Source: Planctomycetaceae bacterium (GTDB lineage: Bacteria; Planctomycetota; Planctomycetia; Pirellulales; Pirellulaceae). From it: 62,832 nucleotides of DNA. Location: the NCBI GenBank assembly GCA_018660825.1, contig JABJJO010000026.1, positions 1 through 62,832 of the forward strand. The letters run 5' to 3'. Each line of letters begins with the position of its first letter. Within the stretch, counting starts at the first letter, position 1. A model generated the notes under the pieces. It did no database searches, had not been told where the DNA came from, and saw nothing but the letters and a program-made list of their open reading frames with translations. Both the position numbers and the translations under genes were made by a program. Below are positions 28,647-36,305 of the stretch, piece after piece.

Positions 28647-28796
28647 ATGTCAGCGCGATGGTTGCAGTCGGATTTAGACAAACTGTTAGTAGACAAAGAG
28701 CCGCTGGAGTTAGGGCGGATGGAAGTGGACGATTTTTTTGAGGAGCTAATCCGGATGATTCGTCAGCGTGATCGTCAGTCGGACAAGGAAAATTAA
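28647..28796 (+). CDS. 49-residue charged small protein, unknown
   Basis: ATG to TAA encodes 49 residues beginning MSARWLQSDLDKLL and ending RDRQSDKEN. The Shine-Dalgarno AAAAGGAG sits 6 nt before the ATG, one of the strongest in this window. The protein is acidic in its first two thirds, probably helical, with a basic-rich end (RMIRQRDRQ), and has no signal peptide or membrane helix. No family is recognised. Support for a real gene comes from the ribosome site, the elaborate leader upstream and the hairpin 62 bp after its stop. It is free-standing between two minus-strand genes. Confidence 0.65.
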   Translation: MSARWLQSDLDKLLVDKEPLELGRMEVDDFFEELIRMIRQRDRQSDKEN

Positions 28797-28857
28797 CGTG
28801 GTTCGCTAAGGCAACGATTGAAAACTCGTGGTGGGGTTGTTTGCGTTGCACCTTGGG

Positions 28858-28896
28858 CCGTTGGCACTTACTATTTTGGGGGTAATGTGCCAACGG
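28858..28896. terminator. strong 10-bp inverted repeat, probable bidirectional terminator
   Basis: CCGTTGGCAC (28858-28867) and GTGCCAACGG (28887-28896) are perfect complements; inner TTAC/GTAA bases can extend the stem. It lies between the convergent 49-residue gene and the PhoD-like gene. There is no U-run, so factor-dependent termination or mRNA 3'-end protection is more likely than simple intrinsic termination. Confidence 0.5.
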
Positions 28897-28916
28897 TGCC
28901 TAGGCTTACTGAAACG

Positions 28917-30452
28917 TTATTTACCTTGGTTTGTCTGTAGGTTTAATAGTCTTCCATGCTCATCGCGGTGTATAAATGCGATCATAGCGTCGCGTTGTTT
29001 TGTTTGGGGTACGACAGCAACATGCAAAAACCCTCCTGAGGCTGGATCTTGTAAGTAATGTTGTTTGATGAGTCCGTCAGGATCGGTGCTTAATGGATCA
29101 CCTGCTTTGCGACCGGGTCGAGAGTTGGCGTCGACCAACGCACCGGTTGAGAATTCTTGGACGCCAGAGGGGTGTTCGGCATGATATTGCCAATGGCGAT
29201 CACCGCAAATTAAGTAGAAGTTGTTGTCCGGTAATTTGTTGTCCACCAAAAATTTGAAGAACTCGTCTCGTTCCTGTCGGAATCCTCCAAAGTTGGTGTG
29301 GTTGTCAAACTTCCGTTTGTCATCGGGGCCGACCATGGGAGTCGCCGAAATCATGATTTTGAAGGTAGCATCACTAGCGAGTAGTGTTTTTTTGAGCCAT
29401 GCTTTTTGCTCTGTTCCCCAAATTGATTTGGTGGGGCCATCTTCCATTGCATTGTCACTACGATAAATGCGACCTTCGACAAACCATAATTGCAAATCTT
29501 TACTCACGCGAACCGTACGATAGGTTTTTGTTTCTTGATCCCCTGCGGCGGCATAGGGTAACTGTTCGTACATCATGCGCACTGCTGTTTCAGGGCTTGG
29601 TAAATGGTCGCCTGAGTTGTCACCATCATCGATGCGATAATCGTGGTCATCAACTTCCCAATAGGTCGGTGTGTTGGCAAACAGGTTTCGGTATCGCGGT
29701 TGCACAAATTGTTCGTGCCATTTTTGTCGCATCTCAGTGATCGTCTGGGCACGAGGGTCTTTGGGAGTATCGTAATAGACATTGTCACCAGTACCAATGA
29801 AAAAGTCAGGCTGCAGTCGCGTGATGGCTGCCAGCGCAGGGTAACCTAGATGTTTATCGCGACCAGTGTAGGGGTCGGGCAGTGCGGTGTTGTTGTGTTC
29901 GAGATGAACCTTACCGTCTATTCGGTTGTCGCCGTGAAACTTCCCATAGTTCATGCCCGTGACTACCACAAAATGGACCGGATCGTCACTCGCTGCACCG
30001 GGGTGAGTCGTAAATTGTGCTACGGGGCCTTTGTGAAGCAAAGTTGCTGTAGTGCCTAACAATGTTCTGATTTCGTATGGTGTATTAGGTTTGAGATCTG
30101 CAAAAGTGACACGAGCAATGAAATCATTTTCGGCGACGGCCAGCGTTTCTAATATCACACCGTCATTATTGTTTTGACGTAAACGGTTTGTTCGTTCGCG
30201 CAAAACGAATCGCACGACTCCCTTAATCCCAGCAACGTCACCATTCACCAACGTATTGCTTTTTGTTAATCGTACTTGAGCATGCACGCGCGAATCGGAT
30301 AGCTCGCCGAGCATGATACCTTGACCAGCCAATGGCAGGCTGTTTTTCAGTGATCGCCGCGTTTCTCCTTGGCTAACAAGGGCCAAACACAGCAATCCAA
30401 ACAGGCAAGTTAGGTGGCGTATGTTATAAACAGGAGGAAGTTTTTGGATCAT
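28917..30452 (-). CDS. PhoD-like exported metallophosphatase
   Basis: 511 residues with a signal peptide (about 1-29, ending SQG). An N-terminal Ig-like region (about 45-150, with the alternating TPYEIRTLLG pattern of PhoD N-domains) precedes the metallophosphatase domain: FIGTGDNVYYD, WEVDDHDYR, and ICGDRHWQYH, which hold the aspartates and histidines of the metal centre. PhoD enzymes hydrolyse phosphodiesters and monoesters at the cell surface. The 41-bp gap to the divergent DUF1653 gene is very short for two promoters. Confidence 0.9.
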   Translation of the reverse strand: MIQKLPPVYNIRHLTCLFGLLCLALVSQGETRRSLKNSLPLAGQGIMLGELSDSRVHAQVRLTKSNTLVNGDVAGIKGVVRFVLRERTNRLRQNNNDGVILETLAVAENDFIARVTFADLKPNTPYEIRTLLGTTATLLHKGPVAQFTTHPGAASDDPVHFVVVTGMNYGKFHGDNRIDGKVHLEHNNTALPDPYTGRDKHLGYPALAAITRLQPDFFIGTGDNVYYDTPKDPRAQTITEMRQKWHEQFVQPRYRNLFANTPTYWEVDDHDYRIDDGDNSGDHLPSPETAVRMMYEQLPYAAAGDQETKTYRTVRVSKDLQLWFVEGRIYRSDNAMEDGPTKSIWGTEQKAWLKKTLLASDATFKIMISATPMVGPDDKRKFDNHTNFGGFRQERDEFFKFLVDNKLPDNNFYLICGDRHWQYHAEHPSGVQEFSTGALVDANSRPGRKAGDPLSTDPDGLIKQHYLQDPASGGFLHVAVVPQTKQRDAMIAFIHRDEHGRLLNLQTNQGK

Positions 30453-30493
30453 GATGTCAGCCTTTGTGTGCGTATTTGAATGGAGAATATTAT

Positions 30494-30727
30494 ATGTCGC
30501 AAGACGAAATACAACTTGGACGTTATCGTCATTATAAGAATAAACAATATACCGTGCTAGGATTAGTTTGTCATAGTGAAACGCAAGAACAATTGGTGCT
30601 GTATCGTCCAGAGTATGGTGAACGTCGATTATGGGTGCGTCCCCGCGCGATGTTTTTCGAGGATATGATTATCAACGATAAACGCGTGCCGCGGTTTGAA
30701 TTTATTGGAGAAGTGGATTCCGAATAA
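30494..30727 (+). CDS. DUF1653 domain protein
   Basis: 77 residues, a complete single DUF1653 domain: GRYRHYKNKQYTVLGLV, the ETQEQLVLYRPEYG strand pair and WVRPRAMFFE. The role of the family is unknown; it is a small soluble beta-rich protein. The start at the ATG at 30494 is preferred over an upstream in-frame codon at 30464 because GGAGAATAT precedes it and the family normally begins near there. Confidence 0.88.
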   Translation: MSQDEIQLGRYRHYKNKQYTVLGLVCHSETQEQLVLYRPEYGERRLWVRPRAMFFEDMIINDKRVPRFEFIGEVDSE

Positions 30728-30928
30728 ACAGGAGTTTTGGCAAGCCCACAAAACAATCGCCTGTAGACCGCAGGCCAAAGTGCCCGATAATACTGAAACG
30801 TTTTAAATATGGATTCACGTATTTTAGGGAAATGTTAGGAAATTGTCAGTGAGCCCGTAAAGTTACTATTAGAGGTGCTCTATAATAAAACTATGACTTC
30901 TTGTAACGAACACATTGGATTACCCAAA

Positions 30929-31489
30929 ATGAAATCCCTTTTCCTATCGATCATTTGTACTCTGTGTGTACTTGGTTCACTAGTTCAAGCCAAAGACCAG
31001 CCGTTGGCCGTTGGTCAAGCGACCCCCGATTTTGCGATGAAAACGGTGACTGGTAAGACGGTCAAGTTGCGGGAACTGGCCAGTGATAAACAAAACAATA
31101 GCAGTGGAATAACGGTTCTCACATTTTGGTGCTCATTTTGCGGTAGTTGCCGTCATGTTGAATATCCTTTGAGTCGTCTGGCAACCAAATATCGAGGTCA
31201 GGTTGCGATCATGGCCGTAGATAGCAGTGTTGGTGAAAGCGGTAGCGACGTGGCTGCATTCTTAAAAGAAAAGAAATTGACGATGCCTGTTATGATGGAC
31301 ACTAAAGGCCGTGTTGCAGATTTGTTTGGAGCTAAAATGACGACCACGACGGTCATCATCGACGCGCAAGGCAAGCTGCAATATTTTGGTCAATTCAAGC
31401 AGGGTCAAACGAATTTGGTTGAGGATGCAATCAAAGCAGTCCTCGCAGGCAACAAGCCACCTCATAATAAAACTGCGGAACGTGGCTGA
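30929..31489 (+). CDS. exported TlpA/redoxin-like thioredoxin-fold protein
   Basis: 186 residues with a signal peptide (about 1-21, LGSLVQA), then a thioredoxin fold. The active site is CGSC (71-74) in FWCSFCGSCR, with an additional cysteine at 68. The segment that normally holds the cis-proline (GxPTT in TlpA) reads KMTTTTVIID, so the cis-Pro appears replaced by Thr. TlpA proteins reduce or sense periplasmic disulfides. An alternative start at 30893 adds 12 residues; a TATAAT at 30881-30886 would put the transcript start near that codon, hence an upstream leaderless start cannot be excluded. A peptidase gene follows 64 bp later. Confidence 0.8.
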   Translation: MKSLFLSIICTLCVLGSLVQAKDQPLAVGQATPDFAMKTVTGKTVKLRELASDKQNNSSGITVLTFWCSFCGSCRHVEYPLSRLATKYRGQVAIMAVDSSVGESGSDVAAFLKEKKLTMPVMMDTKGRVADLFGAKMTTTTVIIDAQGKLQYFGQFKQGQTNLVEDAIKAVLAGNKPPHNKTAERG

Positions 31490-31553
31490 CACATTGAACG
31501 TAGCTGATCTCCGTGTGAGATCGTTCCGACAATTATTGTTACGATTGATTCCT

Positions 31554-32843
31554 ATGAAGATGAACGCAAAAATTCTGTTTGTCCTGTTGTTGCTGCAATG
31601 TACGCCGAGTATTGCCCAGCAGTTTACGATTCCTGCAATCAGTGACTTGCCGCGCATTGATAGGCAATCGCCACGACCAACAACGGCGATTCTTCGTAAT
31701 TCGGCGTTTATACTGAAACTGAAACATCACGCTCCGATGGGTAGCGGCTATGTCATCATTACAGATCATACCGACGACCAATACATGGCGCCTTTACGTG
31801 AATTGGCAAAATATCGCCAAGCCAAAATAATTCATGTGGTCGACCTTGGAAAAATCTATCAGACAGATGTTTTGTCAGCGGTTCGCAAGGAACTTATTGA
31901 TCTGAAGCCACAATATGTCGCCATTGCCCCGCGATTAGAGTCTTATCGCGAAAACATGTTGCTGGGAATGTGGGAGTTGCTCAGTACGTTAGATGATGAC
32001 AAGTACTTAGATGCTTATCCGGGTGTGTTGTTAGCCTCTGATTCCAAATCCTTTGCGGCCTTGATTCAGCGGTCTATCAAGTTCCAGAGTATCGCGCAAA
32101 AACAACTGAAGCCGCTGGCTATTAGCCAAGTGCCATCTAATCAAGAATCTAGATCACTACAGAAAGCGGGAATTCTACGGAATGTATTCAGCACTTATGG
32201 ATTACAAACTCCAACCATCGCGATTTACACTCCTGCCGCAGATGACGCTCCTCATCTAAGCGGTTCTCAAACATGGAATATTCAGATGAAGAATAAGGGA
32301 GATTTTGTTAAAAAATTTGAGCCTGCTGTAGCAACAGCTTTGGCAGATGCTTCGTTGGTTGTTATGCATGGGCATGGTTCCCCTGGTATGTCGTGTTCGG
32401 TTGATATCGATGGGATTTTGACTCGGTCTAATAACCAGATTGTCTTGTCGGGATCATGTTTTGCAGCGGCTCCCTTGAAAACGGATTTCCCAAAGATGAC
32501 ACGCATTCCTGGTGGATATGCTGTGACACCACGCCAATCTTTCAGCACACGATATATTGACCGTGGAGCGACAGTGTTTTTTGGGCACATGCGGCTCAGT
32601 TCTGGTTTCCCGCATCTGTACCCGGTGTTGGAAAAATGGATGCAAGGTAAAAGTGTCGGCGAATCCTACCAACAGTTAGTCAACGCCTTGATGGACATGC
32701 GTGGTTTTGGACCTGGTAAATTTGTGGTTACGGAAGTTACACCTGGACAACGTGGTGTACCACAGAACACATTGCTTTATGTCATCATCGGTGACCCAGC
32801 GCTGGTCCCCTTGCAGCCACTAGAGAAAATCAACAAAAGGTAG
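31554..32843 (+). CDS. exported clan CD cysteine peptidase candidate (C25-like)
   Basis: 429 residues with a signal peptide (about 1-22). The region about 65-180 looks like the Rossmann-type N-part of caspase/gingipain folds. The catalytic pair fits His-Gly (MHGHGS, H272 or H274) followed by Cys after a small residue in IVLSGSCFAA (C302). The end, LLYVIIGDPALVPL, matches the GDP-A/S-L tail usual in C25 peptidases. I infer a secreted cysteine peptidase of the gingipain/CHAT superfamily; specificity is unknown. The start was moved to 31554 because an upstream start would overlap the redoxin gene. It is probably co-transcribed with the redoxin, which could keep C302 reduced. Confidence 0.72.
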   Translation: MKMNAKILFVLLLLQCTPSIAQQFTIPAISDLPRIDRQSPRPTTAILRNSAFILKLKHHAPMGSGYVIITDHTDDQYMAPLRELAKYRQAKIIHVVDLGKIYQTDVLSAVRKELIDLKPQYVAIAPRLESYRENMLLGMWELLSTLDDDKYLDAYPGVLLASDSKSFAALIQRSIKFQSIAQKQLKPLAISQVPSNQESRSLQKAGILRNVFSTYGLQTPTIAIYTPAADDAPHLSGSQTWNIQMKNKGDFVKKFEPAVATALADASLVVMHGHGSPGMSCSVDIDGILTRSNNQIVLSGSCFAAAPLKTDFPKMTRIPGGYAVTPRQSFSTRYIDRGATVFFGHMRLSSGFPHLYPVLEKWMQGKSVGESYQQLVNALMDMRGFGPGKFVVTEVTPGQRGVPQNTLLYVIIGDPALVPLQPLEKINKR

Positions 32844-32875
32844 GGGCATCCCTCCGCCATCGATTTACATCCGCA

Positions 32876-33628
32876 TTAATGGTCTCGTTTTTGTGTCAGC
32901 AACCATTGGTAGAATTTTGGATCTTCGTAAACTGCTGGCCAGCACACGTGCCCAACGCCGTCGTAAACTGTTAGCGCAACATCTCCGCCGGCTTTCTTGA
33001 TCGCTGCCGTAATTTGTTGGTTTGCTTGGAGTACGCCATCTTCAGAACCGACATAGATTCGGACGCTCTGGTGGGTCATTTTACGGGCATTTTCGATATT
33101 CCCTCGGCCGCAAATTGGTACAGCCGTAGCTAGCAAACGTGGTGCTGTTTCCATTATTTTGAACGTACCTGCACCTCCCATGCTCAAGCCGGTGCAATAA
33201 ATTCGTCGGCGGTCAATGTTATATTTTCCAACGAGCTCATCGATAAGCATTACTAATTGCTTGCCGTTCCAACCAATTTTTCGGTCCGGACATTGTGGTG
33301 AGACAATGACCAGTGGGTAATGTTTTCCTTCAACGATTCTTTTGGGTGGCCCCCATTGAAGTACTTGCTTCAAATTGTCGCCACTCTCCCCAGCGCCATG
33401 TAAAAACAATAGTAGTGGGACGGCCTGCTTTGTATCGTTACTGTAAGATTTCGGCAAATAGGTCCAATGCGGGATGCTGGATTTTTCACCGTCTGTGACG
33501 ATGGTCGTTGACTGTTGGACTTGTTTTCCAGGTTCGGCATCTGTTGCTTCGGCAATGTGCGGACAAAGCGTGAAAGCGATTATTGCACAGAAAAGATGAA
33601 GCGTGTAATTGCGTAGTTGATGAACCAT
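32876..33628 (-). CDS. exported alpha/beta-hydrolase (esterase/dienelactone hydrolase type)
   Basis: 250 residues with a signal peptide (about 1-29). LLFLHGAGESGDN contributes the oxyanion region, GLSMGGAGTF holds the nucleophile serine, and the DGVHVGVCWP-like end (YDGVGHVCW) supplies the histidine. The class is a small carboxylesterase such as the phospholipase/PHB-depolymerase-like or feruloyl-esterase-like planctomycete proteins. It is the last gene of a three-gene minus-strand set behind the ceramidase-like and metallophosphoesterase genes (44-bp gap). Confidence 0.85.
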   Translation of the reverse strand: MVHQLRNYTLHLFCAIIAFTLCPHIAEATDAEPGKQVQQSTTIVTDGEKSSIPHWTYLPKSYSNDTKQAVPLLLFLHGAGESGDNLKQVLQWGPPKRIVEGKHYPLVIVSPQCPDRKIGWNGKQLVMLIDELVGKYNIDRRRIYCTGLSMGGAGTFKIMETAPRLLATAVPICGRGNIENARKMTHQSVRIYVGSEDGVLQANQQITAAIKKAGGDVALTVYDGVGHVCWPAVYEDPKFYQWLLTQKRDH

Positions 33629-33672
33629 GAAGGGATGTCCTTTGACGACGGGTGTGTTAATGAAACGGCAAT

Positions 33673-35079
33673 TTATTTTTCGAGGCTTTTGTTAAGCTCG
33701 TACACTTTGCGAACGATTATTTCTTCGACATTTTGAGCGAATGGACCATGTTGTAGCACTGTTGTGAAATATTTCATGGCATCACCTGCTTCATAGCCAC
33801 CTTCAAGTAGCACTCGTCGACTAGGCACATACGCAAATACATCATTGCAATATCCAGCGACCCAGACTGAAGCACCAGGATCTGGCGTAGTTGTTAAATC
33901 AGATTTAATCCGCAACGCATAATCAACAACCGTTTCGCCGGGCAAGGCAATCATCTTTAGCTTATCACCTAGTTGGACAACTTGAATCGGGCAATCATAA
34001 GTGCTACGCAGGTGGCCATCGATTGCAAGTTGCGTGAGTAACCGCTGGCCATGGATGGCAACGTATTTATTGGAAGAATTAGTTCGCTCGACTAGCTCGT
34101 CTTTGGTTGGCGGAGTTGAATACTCAACGGTCGCTTTGTCATAGCTAGTTCGCAATTCACCGACTAGTGGTGTCGCTACGGTGTCTAATGCGGATTGGAC
34201 GGCAGTCGCTAATGACTGACCGTGCTGTTTGGCAAGTTCCAATGTGTTGCGTGGATAGGGATTGATATCTGCGCCACAGCCTTGCATGTAAAGGGCGAGG
34301 GCCCCGGGATTGGCCTCTTCGATCGCTAGTTGCGCGAATCCAGCAAAATCTCCACAAAATTGATAAAAGCCCAGCGTTGTATTGTGGCACGCATAACCAA
34401 ATAAGATGCCACGTAGTTTCCCTGTGGTGCTACGAACACTGAGAACAGGAACGTCGTGATCGACGGGACCATTTGGATTGGGGAAGTTGCGGTAACCGTT
34501 TGGCGATGGCAGTCGTCGGTTCATGGCAAACCCACACCGCGCTCGACAAAAAGAAACATTGGCAAGTTGCAAGTCTTCCAACGCCTGCTCCACGACTTGT
34601 ACCAACTTTGATTTCAAGAATGTGACGTAGGACTTGGCTGCTGCTAATCGTTCTGCAGGTAAGCCATCGTCACTCCAGCGTGTTGTTCGTATCTCAGGGC
34701 CACAATGTGTGTGCGAACAATTCATCAATAGCCCAGCGGGAGGTAAGTCAAACCGTTTTTTGACTTCAGCTTCCAGATAATCACGAATCGGATAAGGGAT
34801 ACTGATGAGATCTAAGGTGACGATGACTAAACGAGTCTGATTGGGACTTTCCAGTGCGATCGCCTTGGCATACAGGTCATGAATTTTACCTTCAGCTGGT
34901 TTTGTACGGCTGGCATATCCTGCCATCCACATTGAACCGTTTGGTGTAATGACTTCACTGGCTAGTCCAGCCTGCCAGTTTGTTTCGGCGTTGATGTGGT
35001 TTGGTTGCCACCACGCAACGGCGATTGCGAGAAGCACAAGATGCTTCGATTGACGGAATAATGAGATTGGTGAAAACAT
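33673..35079 (-). CDS. neutral/alkaline ceramidase-like exported hydrolase
   Basis: 468 residues with a signal peptide (about 1-30). The N-terminal domain of neutral ceramidase is visible from TPNGSMWMAGYASR, through MNCSHTHCGPE (zinc-binding histidines), YACHNTTLGFYQFCGDFAGFAQ and MQGCGADINPYPRNT. Ceramidases split ceramide into sphingosine and fatty acid. In environmental bacteria many relatives have unknown amide substrates, and this one lacks the long C-terminal domain of the animal and Pseudomonas enzymes. It follows the metallophosphoesterase gene by 10 bp. Confidence 0.88.
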   Translation of the reverse strand: MFSPISLFRQSKHLVLLAIAVAWWQPNHINAETNWQAGLASEVITPNGSMWMAGYASRTKPAEGKIHDLYAKAIALESPNQTRLVIVTLDLISIPYPIRDYLEAEVKKRFDLPPAGLLMNCSHTHCGPEIRTTRWSDDGLPAERLAAAKSYVTFLKSKLVQVVEQALEDLQLANVSFCRARCGFAMNRRLPSPNGYRNFPNPNGPVDHDVPVLSVRSTTGKLRGILFGYACHNTTLGFYQFCGDFAGFAQLAIEEANPGALALYMQGCGADINPYPRNTLELAKQHGQSLATAVQSALDTVATPLVGELRTSYDKATVEYSTPPTKDELVERTNSSNKYVAIHGQRLLTQLAIDGHLRSTYDCPIQVVQLGDKLKMIALPGETVVDYALRIKSDLTTTPDPGASVWVAGYCNDVFAYVPSRRVLLEGGYEAGDAMKYFTTVLQHGPFAQNVEEIIVRKVYELNKSLEK

Positions 35080-35089
35080 GCAGAGTACC

Positions 35090-36091
35090 TTAATGGTCGG
35101 GAGTTAATGAAGGCTGTTGCGTGGCGACTTGATAATCACGTTCTTCAACGGGTGGATGTCCTAATGGTCCGAAGGTATCAAATTCGTCACATTGGTCATT
35201 TCCCAATACAAACTGAACGTTAATTCCATCTGTGGTGACATCACAGCATTGAAAACCAAATCGTGTATCAGCATCTTCCCAGCGTTCGGCGAGTTGGGAA
35301 GTGTTTCCTGCTGCTTGCGTGCGGTAAACTCGGATACCATCGACTAGTTGCATAGAGCGGCCGGTATGCACGTGTCCACAGAACAGAATTTCGACATTGG
35401 ATTGTTGTAATAGATGCCACAGTTTTTGGCGGTGTGGCGGGTCAATTGAAAAATACCAATTGTCGTATTGTTCCAAATCCGTCAGATCCCATGCGGGTTC
35501 ATTTGGGGATTCCATGAAAGGCCAATAGTGCATGACGGCAACGTGGTGTTTTGTTGGTTCGCTTTGTGTTAACTGAGGTAGTTGCTCGATGAACCGCCAG
35601 AAGTCTTCTTCTTGCGGTAGTCCGGAGCCAGCTACGGCAGCGTAAAAACCGGTGAATCGTACATTGCGGTGCACCCAAGACCATTGAATGGGGCCGAAGT
35701 ATTGGGTAAACAACTCGAGCCGCGCGGCAGTCATATTAAGATCGGGATCATACCAGCCGAGTCCCAGTGGGTCCCAGCGTTTTTTTGCTCCGTTACGATC
35801 CGTGTGTTTGTTACCGACATCCATATTACCCGGAATGATGTGAACGGGGCACTCAAATGCCGCCAAGTCATCACGGGCTTGTTCATATTCGAACTCATGC
35901 GTATCACCGTCACGAGTTAAGTCGCCTCCGTGCAGTACGAGATCGGCATTAATGTCGAGCATTTGCTGGCGAATTGCTGCCCAGCGTCTATTTACAGCCG
36001 GGCGAAATCGATAACTACGTGGTGTACCCATGTGACTATCGTTGACATGCAGAAACGTCCAATTGTTGTCCAGATTTGACATGAACTTCAT
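35090..36091 (-). CDS. calcineurin-type metallophosphoesterase
   Basis: 333 residues with all family motifs in order: HVNDSHMG near the start, VLHGGDLTRDGD, IIPGNMD, VMHYWPF and FCGHVHTG. These bind two divalent metals and hydrolyse phosphodiesters. No signal peptide, so the protein is probably cytoplasmic, unlike the next two genes. The ATG at 36091 was chosen; a frame extension upstream to 36196 encodes an arginine-rich stretch with no support. It heads the operon with the ceramidase-like and esterase genes and is divergent from the DUF1501 gene. Confidence 0.9.
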   Translation of the reverse strand: MKFMSNLDNNWTFLHVNDSHMGTPRSYRFRPAVNRRWAAIRQQMLDINADLVLHGGDLTRDGDTHEFEYEQARDDLAAFECPVHIIPGNMDVGNKHTDRNGAKKRWDPLGLGWYDPDLNMTAARLELFTQYFGPIQWSWVHRNVRFTGFYAAVAGSGLPQEEDFWRFIEQLPQLTQSEPTKHHVAVMHYWPFMESPNEPAWDLTDLEQYDNWYFSIDPPHRQKLWHLLQQSNVEILFCGHVHTGRSMQLVDGIRVYRTQAAGNTSQLAERWEDADTRFGFQCCDVTTDGINVQFVLGNDQCDEFDTFGPLGHPPVEERDYQVATQQPSLTPDH

Positions 36092-36305
36092 TATACACAC
36101 ATTACGATAGTGTCGGGTGACCTGTTGTGACTGCCAGTTTGTATTACGAATCAACATCCGCCTGCGCCTGCGGAATGGGTAAACTCCGTGACACAAATGT
36201 TAAAAATGGGGAATTGCTATGTGGTAACAGATTACCCGTTTTGCCAACCACCGATACGGTATAATACACGTTGACGTTTTGATAATATCGAATGAGAAAA
36301 AAATC

